DNA of 30,796 nt from Verrucomicrobiota bacterium. GTDB lineage: Bacteria > Verrucomicrobiota > Verrucomicrobiia > Opitutales > Opitutaceae. The stretch is taken from positions 1-30,796 of the forward strand of contig JAEYYL010000097.1 of the NCBI GenBank assembly GCA_023430825.1. Reading direction: 5' to 3'. This document shows, piece by piece, positions 1 to 9,299 of this stretch (position 1 is the stretch's first letter; every line of letters starts with the position of its first letter). A model generated the notes under the pieces. The model made no database searches, was not told the DNA's origin, and saw only the letters and a program-made list of their open reading frames with translations. Made by a program: the position numbers and the translations under genes.

Positions 1-1
1 C

Positions 2-388
2 ACTCGCACAGGTTCGAAACCGTCCGTCAAAGGGCCGGCAGACTGGTTCACCGGCACCACGCGCATCGATCCGCTGTTCGATCCCAACGAATCGGCGCGG
101 GCCGGAGCGGCGCACGTCACCTTTGAGCCCGGTGCTCGCACGGCCTGGCACACGCATCCACTCGGTCAAAGGCTGATCGTCACCTCCGGTCTTGGGTGGG
201 TGCAGGGTGAAGGCGGGCCGGTGCAGGAGATTCGTCCGGGCGACGTGGTCTGGTTTCCGGCGGGCCTGAGGCACTGGCACGGCGCGACGCCCACCACCGC
301 GATGACACACATTGCGATTCAAGAGCAGCTCAATGGCAAGGTGGTCGACTGGATGGAAAAGGTCAGCGACGAGCAGTATCGCCGATGA
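2..388 (+). CDS. Cupin protein, (R)-mandelonitrile lyase-like (5' partial)
   Basis: The frame is open from the first base, so the start codon lies outside the window; 128 residues are visible. The sequence shows a single small cupin barrel: the first motif contains WHTHPLGQ, with two histidines and a glutamine placed as metal ligands, and the second contains PGDVVWFPAGLRHWHGA with the last ligand histidine. This layout (His, His, Gln, His) and the flanking text are those of the bacterial manganese cupins that cleave cyanohydrins in vitro (GtHNL/AcHNL type); the physiological role of that family is uncertain. The stop codon overlaps the next ATG (ATGA), so the two genes are probably translationally coupled. 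Family assignment is firm; hydroxynitrile lyase activity is inference. Confidence 0.85.
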   Translation, partial: TRTGSKPSVKGPADWFTGTTRIDPLFDPNESARAGAAHVTFEPGARTAWHTHPLGQRLIVTSGLGWVQGEGGPVQEIRPGDVVWFPAGLRHWHGATPTTAMTHIAIQEQLNGKVVDWMEKVSDEQYRR

Positions 389-849
389 GACTCAAAACCG
401 CACTCCTGTGGCTCTGCTGCCTGGGCTTCATGGCCGAGGCGGAATCGCAGGCGGCTGACGATATCCGCAATAAAGCGCCTGCGATGACTTCGATCCGAGT
501 TCAAATCGGCGAGAAAATTTTCACTGCTCGTCTCGAGGAAAACGAAACCGCCAGAGCTTTTGCGGCGATGCTTCCGCTAAAGCTCGATATGAGTGACCTC
601 AACGCGAACGAGAAAGTCATCGAGCTCTCGAAGAGGCTCCCGGGCGAAGTCTCCAATCCTGGGACCATCCGGGAGGGAGACCTCATGATCTGGAGTTCGC
701 GGAGCCTGGTGCTCTTTTATAAAACGTTTCCAACGTCATACAGCTACTTTCGACTAGGTCGAATTGAAGACACCGCGGGCCTCGTCGAGGCGGTCGGTGC
801 CGGGAACTTGACCGTGATGTTCGCGTTATCGGCGCTTCCGCCGAAGTAA
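385..849 (+). CDS. Exported cyclophilin-like domain protein
   Basis: A 154-residue protein. Residues 1 to about 23 form a signal peptide (MRLK, a hydrophobic stretch, then AEAESQA). The rest reads as the small cyclophilin-like beta-barrel family: it opens with IRVQIGEKIFTARLEENETA, then AFAAMLPLKLDMSDL, then a GDLMIWSSRSLVLFYK strand pair. Members of this family lack the peptidyl-prolyl isomerase active site of true cyclophilins and have no established reaction; they often sit beside cupins and oxidoreductases. The ATG overlaps the stop of the cupin gene and the acetyltransferase follows 26 bases later, which suggests one transcript. The signal peptide is a variation, since many family members are cytoplasmic. 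Fold is fairly secure, function unknown. Confidence 0.75.
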   Translation: MRLKTALLWLCCLGFMAEAESQAADDIRNKAPAMTSIRVQIGEKIFTARLEENETARAFAAMLPLKLDMSDLNANEKVIELSKRLPGEVSNPGTIREGDLMIWSSRSLVLFYKTFPTSYSYFRLGRIEDTAGLVEAVGAGNLTVMFALSALPPK

Positions 850-875
850 GGTGACGACGCCTGATCCTAAACGCC

Positions 876-1439
876 ATGAATCCAGCGGCAGATATTTTCG
901 CGCGATTGCGGAACGGCGAAAGCATTCCCGTCAATGATCCCGAGTCGCACAAGCTTCGGGAGGTTGCGTACGCGACGAGAAAATTGCTCCTGCAATTGAA
1001 TCAGTCCCCAGACCCCCAGGAAATGCGCGCCTTGCTCAGCCAGATCACCGGCATGGAAATCGACCGAAGCACCGCGATCTTCCCTCCCTTCTACGTCAAT
1101 TACGGCCGGCATACAAAGATCGGGAAAAACGTCTTCATCAACTTCGACTGCGTTTTCCTGGATCTCGGCGGAATCACGATTGAGGACGGAGTTTTCATCG
1201 CTCCTAAAGCCAGCCTGCTCACGGAAGGACACCCTCTCGCGCCAGAAAACAGGCACTCGCTGACCGTGGGGCCAATCCATCTCAAGAGGAACGCGTGGAT
1301 CGGTGCGAACGCCACCATCATGCAAGGCGTAACCGTCGGCGAAAACTCCGTCGTCGCGGCTGGCGCCGTCGTCACCAAAGACGTTCCTGACCATACGGTG
1401 GTGGGCGGAATCCCGGCGAAGATGATCAAATCACTGTGA
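876..1439 (+). CDS. Sugar O-acetyltransferase, hexapeptide-repeat family (Maa/LacA type)
   Basis: A 187-residue acetyl-CoA-dependent acyltransferase. The N-terminal helical part (about residues 1-60, with MNPAADIFARLRNGESIPVN) matches the maltose/galactoside acetyltransferase cap. From about residue 75 the left-handed beta-helix hexapeptide pattern is visible (IGKNVFINFDCVFLDLGGITIEDGVFIAP), with the expected catalytic histidine at H119 in TEGHPLAPENR, and a C-terminal coil ending VVAAGAVVTKDVPDHTVVGGIPAKMIK. Length is normal for the family. The acceptor cannot be told from sequence; a small sugar or other hydroxylated molecule is likely. It is the last gene of the cupin/cyclophilin-like cluster; the next feature is the tRNA on the other strand. 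Confidence 0.85.
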   Translation: MNPAADIFARLRNGESIPVNDPESHKLREVAYATRKLLLQLNQSPDPQEMRALLSQITGMEIDRSTAIFPPFYVNYGRHTKIGKNVFINFDCVFLDLGGITIEDGVFIAPKASLLTEGHPLAPENRHSLTVGPIHLKRNAWIGANATIMQGVTVGENSVVAAGAVVTKDVPDHTVVGGIPAKMIKSL

Positions 1440-1611
1440 CGCGCCAAGCGGTACCGAGCTGAAGAAAGCGTTGCAGGGCGTTTCGGAAGGTTTAGACTGG
1501 CGATTCGCAACTGCCGCTGACCGCGGAAGCGGCGCAGTTGCCGCCGGCGGTTGCCAGCAGTTGTTCAGTTGCCTCCGCGCAAGTTTCTGAAGTCGTCGCG
1601 TTTAAGCGTGA
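1440..1611. other. Intergenic region with an imperfect stem-loop
   Basis: No gene is apparent. The arms at 1507-1518 and 1528-1541 pair imperfectly (GCAACTG with CAGTTGC, then CCGCT with AGCGG) around a short loop. With no T-run it is a weak candidate for the end of the acetyltransferase transcript, or it may be another intergenic repeat. Confidence 0.3.
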
Positions 1612-1643
1612 AAAGACCGCCGGCGTCGCCACCGGCGGTCTTT
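1612..1643 (-). terminator. Rho-independent terminator of tRNA-Gly
   Basis: A perfect 12-bp stem (1612-1623 with 1632-1643, outer bases AAAGACCGCCGG) encloses an 8-base loop. On the minus strand it follows the tRNA CCA end after 6 bases and runs into TTTT. The + strand also has TTT after it, so it may work in both directions for the convergent acetyltransferase. Confidence 0.8.
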
Positions 1644-1649
1644 CGAAAA

Positions 1650-1725
<76 letters not shown>

Positions 1726-1870
1726 AAAACAGGGTGTCAGAAGTAAGGGGCGGTCCGTCTCCGTCAACTGCTATTTTGCACTCTCGCAAAACCCGGCAGA
1801 ATGGCCGCGCCAGCAGTCATCCCCCCCTCCGCCGCCAACGCCACGCGCGCGCCACACCGCGTTCACCCAT

Positions 1871-4054
1871 TCAGCTTTTCTCCTCCGCTCCCGGCTCGCG
1901 CAGCACCAGGCGATCGCGCTCCTTTTCACCCTTCGCCGTCGGTCGCGCCGGCTTCGACCCGCTCGATCTCGCGACGCGCTTTTCGCCTTCGCGGTAATAT
2001 GAGTAGTTGCTCGTGTAGTAGCCGTAGTCGCCGCCGGCATTCACCGGCACCTGCGTCAACACCACGCCGAGCAGCGGCGTCTGCAACGACTCCACGATCT
2101 GCTGCGCGCGCAGCACCATGCTCTGCGGATTACGCCGATGCTGGATCAACAACACCGCGCCATCCACCACACTCGCCAGCACGCTCGCATCGCTCACCCC
2201 GATGATCGGCGGCGAATCGAACACGATCTTGTCGTAACGCCCGCGCAGCGTCGTCACCAACTCGCGCAGCCGGTTCAAATGCAGCAGGCCCAGCGTGAAA
2301 CCCGGCACGCCTCCGCTCGGAATAAAATCCAAATTCGGCACGAGGTCTTTCTGCACCACCGTCTCCAGCGTCGCGCGATCGAGCAGCCATTCGCTCAATC
2401 CCGGCTCGCGCGGCCGCTCCGCCAACCGGTGCTGCGACGGCCGCCGCAAATCCGAATCGATCAAAATCACGCGCTCGCCCGCCGCCGCCGTCAACTGCGC
2501 GAGCCGGTGCAGCGTCGTCGATTTGCCCTCGCCGGGTCCCGCGGAAAAAATCACGAAGCTCCCCGGCTGCCCCGCCTTCAACGCCAGGTTCAAATTCGTG
2601 TGCAGCACGCGATACGGCTCCGTTTCCGCCGGGTCCTCGCCCGCGCCGCCCAGCGGCTCGCGCTGAAAGGGAATCACCCCGAGCACCGGCAGCTTCAGCC
2701 GCGTCTCCACATCCGTCACGCTGCGGAAACTCGTGTCGAAATACTCCAGCAGCACCGCCACACCCACGCCGAGCAGCGAGCCGAACAGCAGCGCGAACGT
2801 GATGTTCAACGGCCAACTCGGCCGGCTCGGCCGCCGCGCCGGTTCCGCCGTATTCAAAATCTCGATCGTGCGCTTCGGCACCTGGAAATCGATTTCGCGC
2901 TGCCGCAGCGTGAGCTTCAGCGTCGTCAACAACCGCGTCTCGTCCTCCAGCTTCCGCGCCGCCTCCTCGAACGGTCGCATACGATCCCGCGCCGAAAGGA
3001 TCTGGTCCACCTTCGCCTGCCCCAGCTGCGTCTTCAACTCCGCCACGCGCGACTCCGCTTCCTGATACGAAATCTCCAGCGCGCTCTCGTAACCGCGCAA
3101 CTGCGCGTCGAGCTGTTCGCGGATCTTCGCGCGATTCTCCACCGCCGACACGCGCTCCGGATGCGCCTCGCCGAGCCGCGCCTGCAACCGCGTCACGGTC
3201 TGGTCCGCCACGAGATACGCCTGCAGCAGGTTCTGGATGTTGGCGTCCTGGATCAGCTCTGAATTCACCAAACTGACCCGATCCTCCGCCGGGATGCTGC
3301 GAAACCGCTCCCACCGCGTGCGCCGGCCGATCGCATCGACGCTCAGCGCGATCAGCGAATTCTGCATCTGCCGCAGCGTCTCGATCTCCATGTCCGAGTA
3401 ACGCGCGTTGAGATCGACACCCGAGATGTTCAGGTCGTTGCGCAGCTTCTCCAGGGCATCGCGCTGCGCGCTGACCACCTGCTCCTGCGATTCCAGCTCC
3501 TTGCGCAGATGCGCCAGACCTTCGCGCTGCTCGGAAGTCGCGAGCGCAATCCGGTCGTCGGAATACACGCGCGCGATCTCGTTGGCGATCGCCGCGCCGA
3601 GCGCGGCATCCTGCGCGAACACATTGATCTCGATCAGCGACGAATTGCGCTGCGATTCCACGCGCAGCATTTTCTCCGTGAGATAACGATACGTCAGCGC
3701 CGACGGCAGCGCCCCCGGCGAATCGAGCAGCGGTGCGAGCCGCGCGTTCAAGTTCAGGTTGTCGATCACCGGATAAAGAATCTTCTCCGACTGCATGATC
3801 CTGAACTGGTCCTGCAGGAAATACGGATCGTAGTAGCTGCTGCTCTGCGCCTGAAACAACTTCACCTCGCCCTCCGGTTTCTCGACCCGGATCTTCGTCG
3901 TCGCCAGATACCATTTCGGCAGGAACGCCGTCACCGCGATCGTCGTGATGACCACCAGCGCGAGGATCAAAGCGACCAGCGCTTTCCGCTGGCGCAGCAC
4001 CTGGAAAAAATCGGCGAGCGAGGCGCTGTCCTTGCTGGCGGGAGAGGAGGCCAT
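1871..4054 (-). CDS. Polysaccharide biosynthesis tyrosine autokinase (Wzz domain + BY-kinase)
   Basis: A 727-residue inner-membrane protein controlling export or chain length of exopolysaccharide. In order: N-terminal transmembrane helix (about 25-46), Wzz periplasmic region with long coiled coils (about 47-410), second transmembrane helix (about 415-438), then a cytoplasmic bacterial tyrosine kinase. The kinase shows Walker A GPGEGKST (K about 511), Walker A' ILIDSDLRRPS and a Walker B-like IVFDSPPIIGVSDA. The tail has a tyrosine cluster, YGYYTSNYSYY at about 677-687, the usual autophosphorylation site. I chose ATG 4054 (MASSPASKDS); the frame stays open to 4186, but those 44 codons run through a REP-like repeat. 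Kinase and Wzz parts are fused, as in proteobacterial Wzc. The gene follows the beta-barrel gene and should work with it. Confidence 0.92.
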   Translation of the reverse strand: MASSPASKDSASLADFFQVLRQRKALVALILALVVITTIAVTAFLPKWYLATTKIRVEKPEGEVKLFQAQSSSYYDPYFLQDQFRIMQSEKILYPVIDNLNLNARLAPLLDSPGALPSALTYRYLTEKMLRVESQRNSSLIEINVFAQDAALGAAIANEIARVYSDDRIALATSEQREGLAHLRKELESQEQVVSAQRDALEKLRNDLNISGVDLNARYSDMEIETLRQMQNSLIALSVDAIGRRTRWERFRSIPAEDRVSLVNSELIQDANIQNLLQAYLVADQTVTRLQARLGEAHPERVSAVENRAKIREQLDAQLRGYESALEISYQEAESRVAELKTQLGQAKVDQILSARDRMRPFEEAARKLEDETRLLTTLKLTLRQREIDFQVPKRTIEILNTAEPARRPSRPSWPLNITFALLFGSLLGVGVAVLLEYFDTSFRSVTDVETRLKLPVLGVIPFQREPLGGAGEDPAETEPYRVLHTNLNLALKAGQPGSFVIFSAGPGEGKSTTLHRLAQLTAAAGERVILIDSDLRRPSQHRLAERPREPGLSEWLLDRATLETVVQKDLVPNLDFIPSGGVPGFTLGLLHLNRLRELVTTLRGRYDKIVFDSPPIIGVSDASVLASVVDGAVLLIQHRRNPQSMVLRAQQIVESLQTPLLGVVLTQVPVNAGGDYGYYTSNYSYYREGEKRVARSSGSKPARPTAKGEKERDRLVLREPGAEEKS

Positions 4055-4134
4055 GAAGTGGCGCGAAGCGAACGGCCCGCCGCCGGCCCCGGCAAGCTCA
4101 TTGTCGGCGGGCGCATCGCCCGACGCCTGAAGGC

Positions 4135-4206
4135 AGGAGCCTGCTTGCAGGCGATATCGTGCATCGCAGATGCTCGACGCGCGCAATCGCCTGCAAGCAG
4201 GCTCCT
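4135..4206. repeat. REP-like inverted hairpin pair
   Basis: A perfect 21-bp inverted repeat (4135-4155 and 4186-4206) separated by 30 bases. Each arm is itself a hairpin: GCCTGC-TT-GCAGGC at 4139-4152 and GCCTGC-AA-GCAGGC at 4189-4202. The spacer carries a small hairpin, GCATC/GATGC. It lies between the beta-barrel gene and the tyrosine kinase gene and shares its two-hairpin design with the elements at 7359, 9195, 13326 and 26751. Confidence 0.85.
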
Positions 4207-4235
4207 ACCTCCAATCACCCTGCTTCCCCCGCCGT

Positions 4236-5411
4236 TCAAAACGCGTAACCCGCGCTCACGCCCACGCGCTCGCGCTTCTGCCCGCGGCCCGGCGCGTCCG
4301 ACTCGATCCGGTCGTAGTCGTAGCTCCCCGAAAACGACCAGTGCGGCGTCGGCAGCCACGTCAGCGCGAGGCCGACCCGCGTCGTGGTCTCGTCCGCGTC
4401 GGCCACACCGAACCGGCCCTGCAGTTGCGACGGCTCGTAAGTCACCGAACCCGACGCCACCACGAGCGCGCTGACCGCATGCTGCACGTTGAGAAAAACG
4501 CGGTTCACCCGCGTGTCGGTGTAGCTCGCGACATTCGAGGTCTCCTCGTAGGTCCGCACGTATCCGGCGGCCAGATACGAGCGCTCCGCGTAGTCGTATT
4601 TCGCCGAGAATTCCGCATAGAGCCCGCTGGAGCTCGGCCCATAAACCCGATTGCGCCATTGCTGGCCGAGCCGCGTGGACAGGCTCATCTTTTTCGCGAC
4701 CGCATAGTCGAAGCCGCCGATCACGAAGTCCGTGTCCTTGTCCTTCGTGCTCCCGCCGGTGCGGTAATCGATGATCTCGCGGCGATACTCGATCACCGCC
4801 TTCGCCTCGGGCAGCAGGTCGTAGGTCCCCGCGATCCCGAACAGATTCTCCATGCGGTCGATGCTGCGCGCGAGCACGGCATTGTCGTAGTCGTAATTGA
4901 CGCTGCGCGCCTTCAACACCGCCCCGAGCTTGGGCGCCGGACTCGTCGCGAAACGCGCGTTGAATTCGTTGCGCTTGAACGATTGGTCGGTGTTCACCGG
5001 CAGCCCGGCGAGCAGCGACTCGGGATTTTTCGCGATCAGGTAATAGTTGCTGACGTCGATCGTCGTCGTCCGGCTGAACGCATGCGCGAGCCGCGCCATC
5101 AGGTCGTGGCCATCGAGCGTCTTGTCGCCGGGCCGGTCGACGACGTGATCGAGCGTCAGCGTGTAGCCGAACATCGCAAACGTCCGGTCGCTCAACGAAC
5201 CCTCGTAGGCGATCTTCGGCGACACGCCGTAAACCATGCTGGAAATCGCGCCGTTCTCCGCGCCGAAAATATTGCTGTCGTGCGACACGCCCGCGCGCAC
5301 CGAGACCGTCCACGCCTTCTGCTGGTCCTGCTCCGGCAAGGGCGCATACACGGCCCGCGCCGGCAGCGCCGCCAACGAGCCGAGCACAAGAAGGAGACGC
5401 ACGAAATTCAT
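4236..5411 (-). CDS. Outer-membrane beta-barrel protein of the polysaccharide cluster
   Basis: A 391-residue protein with a signal peptide (MNFVRLLLVLGSLAALPARA, cleavage near residue 20). The mature part is almost wholly alternating polar/hydrophobic strands with aromatic girdles, and it ends in aromatic Phe (VGVSAGYAF), the usual barrel-insertion signal. The start of the barrel, with AGVSHDSNIFGAENG, resembles the putative beta-barrel porin 2 type found in extracellular polysaccharide loci. Its position directly before the tyrosine autokinase gene supports a part in polymer export or surface attachment, although no Wza-type secretin is present. No enzymatic residues are seen. Barrel and export are secure; the specific role is inferred. 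Confidence 0.75.
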   Translation of the reverse strand: MNFVRLLLVLGSLAALPARAVYAPLPEQDQQKAWTVSVRAGVSHDSNIFGAENGAISSMVYGVSPKIAYEGSLSDRTFAMFGYTLTLDHVVDRPGDKTLDGHDLMARLAHAFSRTTTIDVSNYYLIAKNPESLLAGLPVNTDQSFKRNEFNARFATSPAPKLGAVLKARSVNYDYDNAVLARSIDRMENLFGIAGTYDLLPEAKAVIEYRREIIDYRTGGSTKDKDTDFVIGGFDYAVAKKMSLSTRLGQQWRNRVYGPSSSGLYAEFSAKYDYAERSYLAAGYVRTYEETSNVASYTDTRVNRVFLNVQHAVSALVVASGSVTYEPSQLQGRFGVADADETTTRVGLALTWLPTPHWSFSGSYDYDRIESDAPGRGQKRERVGVSAGYAF

Positions 5412-5464
5412 GAGCGAAAAAAACGGGACCGCGGACGCTAGTCTTCGCCTTCGCGCTCAAGCAA

Positions 5465-7342
5465 TTACTTTTCCCCGGGCGGCGGCAGGGCCGGATTCAT
5501 CATCACATAGAGATTCTCCGCGAGCTTCTGCGGCGCGCTCAACGGGAACTCCGGCGGGAAATTCCGGTTGAAGAGCCCTGCGTAGATCGTCCCCCATTCG
5601 CCGAAGCGATTCGTCGCCGCCGCGAGGGAATCGGGCTCCACGGGCCGCGCCGCCAGTTCGGAGAAAAACGGCCGGTCGAGCGTGCGCGGCGTCAACAACA
5701 GTTCGCCCACCGGCTGTTCGAGCGTGATCCGGTAAAAATCGCGCAGCCGCACCGGCTGCGACCACACGCGCCGCCCGCCATACCAGGCCATGCCCGCCGG
5801 CACGTCCGCCATGAGGCCGAAACGCCCTGCACGGTCACGCCGCTCGAGTTCCTGCCGCATGCCCATGAAGAGCCCCGGGAAATACGGCGGATACTGAAAA
5901 TGCAGCCGCCGCGGCTCCAGCGCGTCGCGCACCAGCGGCAAGGCCTGCGCCAGCAACAGCACCGTCGCGCACACGCGCGGCCACGCGCCCAGCCGCGCAT
6001 TGCTTCCCAGCAGCACGAAGAAAAAGCCGGCGCCGAACACGATGATCAACGGCGCCAGCCAGCCCGCCACCAGCCGCTCGCTCTCGCCGGAGTTGAGCGC
6101 CGCCTGCGCCAGCAGCAGCACGGCGAGCGCCGCCGTGAACACCCCGCGCAGCCGGTTCGCCACCGGCGAACGAAACGCATACAGCCAGCCCGCCACGAAA
6201 AACGCCGCGAACCACATCGCTCCACCCGACCACACGCGCGATTCGAGATTCTGCTGCAGGCTCGTGAGCGTCTTGTTGCCGAGCTTCCGCAGATCGATCG
6301 CGCGCGGCGCCGCGGACAGCGTGTTGCGCACCGTCGCCGGCTCCGCCGTGGGATCGCCCGCTTTCAGCGCCACGTTCTGCGCCGCGAGCGCCACGGGATT
6401 CCCGCTCACCGCGACATTCCGCGCGACCCACGGCCCGGCCACGACGCCGAAGCCCCCCGCCACCAGCGCAACCGCCATCACCCGCCGCCCGCGCGGAAAC
6501 CGCCCCACCGCGTAACCCAGCGCCACCAGCACCAGCGCCCCCGCCGCGTATTCCGCCAGAAACAGCAGCCCGCAAACCACCCCCAGCCCGGCCAGCCACG
6601 CCGCGATCACGCCGCTTCCGCGCACCCATGCTCCCGCTACAAAGTAACCCATTGGGCTACTTTGCGGCTTGCCGGCGGACGGAGGCGCGGCCCGTGAAGG
6701 ATCGTTTTCGAGGGCGTGTTCGAGGCGCGCCCAGATCCAGAAGGCGGCCACGCCGAGCAGCATCGTCAGCATCGCGCCGTTGATCGCGACCGCCTGCCGC
6801 CACACGCCGACCGAAAGCATCGTCGCCAGCATCGCCACCCACGCCGTCCGCGCATCGAACAGCCGTCGCGCGAGATCGAAGGTCAGCGCCGCGACCGCCC
6901 CCAGCAGCACCAGATTCAACCCAAGCAAAAAGTAGTCGCCCGCAAAACCGTCCGGCGGCGATGGCGCGTCCGCGAACAGCGCCTCGCGCCACTCCGCCGG
7001 CAGCAGCCGCAGCGCGCCCGCGATGGTGAGGGAATACAGCGGTGCGTGATAAAGTTCCGGATACGGCACGCGCGCGTCGAAGGGTTGTCCGCGCTCCGCG
7101 AGAAACGCGGCAGCCTGCGGATAGTTGACCAGCGTCGTGAACCCCTCGCCGCGCGCGAGCTGCCGTCCCACGTCGGCTTGCAAGAGCGTCGCCTCGCTCG
7201 TCGCACCGTGAAACTGCCGCCACGAAACCCACAGCGACAGCACGATCAAACCCAGCAGCGCCGCGCCGAGCCGCACCCAACGCGCTCCCCGGCCCATTTC
7301 GAGCCAGTGGATCGCTTCCTGGAGACTCCGCGGACCAGCCAT
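5465..7342 (-). CDS. Polytopic membrane protein, probable GT-C glycosyltransferase (ArnT/PMT-like)
   Basis: A 625-residue protein with about 10-12 predicted transmembrane helices, the first at about 26-44. After it comes a large first loop with acidic residues and RGEGFTTLVNYPQ, then YPELYHAPLYSLTIAGALRLLP. That order (helix, extracytoplasmic loop, P/APLY before helix 2) is the usual look of lipid-phosphate-sugar-dependent GT-C transferases such as ArnT or protein mannosyltransferases. The C-terminal part (about 490-625) is a soluble domain. The gene leads the polysaccharide group, 53 bases before the beta-barrel gene. A 25-bp palindrome (6640-6664) lies in frame in a loop near residues 227-235. 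No diagnostic catalytic motif was verified, so membrane protein is sure and GT-C is moderate. Confidence 0.6.
   Translation of the reverse strand: MAGPRSLQEAIHWLEMGRGARWVRLGAALLGLIVLSLWVSWRQFHGATSEATLLQADVGRQLARGEGFTTLVNYPQAAAFLAERGQPFDARVPYPELYHAPLYSLTIAGALRLLPAEWREALFADAPSPPDGFAGDYFLLGLNLVLLGAVAALTFDLARRLFDARTAWVAMLATMLSVGVWRQAVAINGAMLTMLLGVAAFWIWARLEHALENDPSRAAPPSAGKPQSSPMGYFVAGAWVRGSGVIAAWLAGLGVVCGLLFLAEYAAGALVLVALGYAVGRFPRGRRVMAVALVAGGFGVVAGPWVARNVAVSGNPVALAAQNVALKAGDPTAEPATVRNTLSAAPRAIDLRKLGNKTLTSLQQNLESRVWSGGAMWFAAFFVAGWLYAFRSPVANRLRGVFTAALAVLLLAQAALNSGESERLVAGWLAPLIIVFGAGFFFVLLGSNARLGAWPRVCATVLLLAQALPLVRDALEPRRLHFQYPPYFPGLFMGMRQELERRDRAGRFGLMADVPAGMAWYGGRRVWSQPVRLRDFYRITLEQPVGELLLTPRTLDRPFFSELAARPVEPDSLAAATNRFGEWGTIYAGLFNRNFPPEFPLSAPQKLAENLYVMMNPALPPPGEK
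6640..6664. repeat. Palindrome inside the GT-C-like gene
   Basis: Two 12-base arms (6640-6651, 6653-6664) around one base pair with one mismatch: CAAAGTAACCCA against TGGGCTACTTTG. The gene reads through it in frame, giving QSSPMGYFV on the minus strand. The region is more AT-rich than its neighbours and falls between two membrane helices. Confidence 0.75.
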
Positions 7343-7358
7343 AAAAAAGAGAAAATGC

Positions 7359-7429
7359 TAAGGGGCGGCTGTCCCAGCCGCCCGGAATTTTGCGACCGCG
7401 CAACCCCGGGCACGTGGATACGTGCCTTA
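7359..7429. repeat. REP-like inverted hairpin pair
   Basis: Hairpin 1 is a 9-bp stem GGGCGGCTG around loop TCC (7363-7383). Hairpin 2 is a 7-bp stem GGCACGT around GGAT (7409-7426). The pair is bracketed by TAAGG (7359-7363) and CCTTA (7425-7429), so the two units face each other. It fills the gap between the response regulator and the GT-C-like gene. Confidence 0.8.
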
Positions 7430-7449
7430 CCCTTTGGCGGGATCGCGCA

Positions 7450-8853
<1,404 letters not shown>

Positions 8854-9017
8854 GGCGTTAGGAATAACCGCGGCGCAGGAGGGTCAACGGGAAAGAATGG
8901 CACACTCGCCGCGGAGCGCTTCAGGTCGGCTTATCTCCCGACCGCTCCATCAACAAATTCCTGATCTCTGCATCGTCGCCGCAACCGGAACGCAGGTGAG
9001 GCGTCCATAGCCGCACG

Positions 9018-9182
9018 ATGCAACAGCCACACCCGCTTTGGCCGAGAGGCGTGAAGGCCGGACTCCTGCTGGCGTTGCTTCTGGCGACCCCGCTCTTCGT
9101 CGCGATTTTTGCCGATGTGCACGACAGCGCCGTGACGGCGATCGCCGACGCCGACCTGCCGGTTTCGAGCGTCGCACCGTAG
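9018..9182 (+). CDS. Possible small membrane or exported protein
   Basis: A 54-codon frame with an ATG start: a short basic N-terminus (MQQPHPLWPRGVKAG), a hydrophobic stretch LLLALLLATPLFVAIFA, then an acidic/alanine-rich tail. It looks like a signal anchor or signal peptide on a mini-protein. Purine-rich AGGTGAGG lies somewhat too far upstream to be a good ribosome site. The flanking stretch 8854-9299 holds no other gene, only the regulator's upstream region and a repeat beginning 12 bases after this stop. No family is recognised, and it may be a chance frame. Confidence 0.35.
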   Translation: MQQPHPLWPRGVKAGLLLALLLATPLFVAIFADVHDSAVTAIADADLPVSSVAP

Positions 9183-9194
9183 CGACGAAGCTTA

Positions 9195-9265
9195 TGGAGC
9201 CGCGGCGCCCCCCGCCGCGCGCTGGCCGATGAAAACCCAAGCGCGGCGAAGGCGCCGCGGCTCCA
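9195..9265. repeat. REP-like inverted hairpin pair
   Basis: Outer arms at 9195-9209 and 9251-9265 are perfectly complementary (15 bp). Hairpin 1 is CGCGGCG-CCCCC-CGCCGCG (9201-9219) and hairpin 2 is CGCGGCG-AAGG-CGCCGCG (9242-9259). It has the same design as the other intergenic hairpin pairs, with a different stem sequence, and lies downstream of the sigma cassette. Confidence 0.8.
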
Positions 9266-9299
9266 GCCAATGCCCAGGCAACGCCCTCAGCGCGATCGC

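Noticed and set aside
4055..4186. Upstream extension of the tyrosine autokinase by 44 codons
   Set aside because: The extension is translated through the REP-like repeat and does not resemble the N-terminus of Wzz proteins; ATG 4054 is normal.
5835..7403. Alternative minus-strand frames over the GT-C-like gene
   Set aside because: They are Arg/Gly/Ala-rich shadows of a gene with clear membrane helices.
8898..8912. Sigma-54-type promoter (TGGCAC followed by CCGC)
   Set aside because: The -24 part fits but the -12 part lacks TTGC and the only gene downstream is doubtful.
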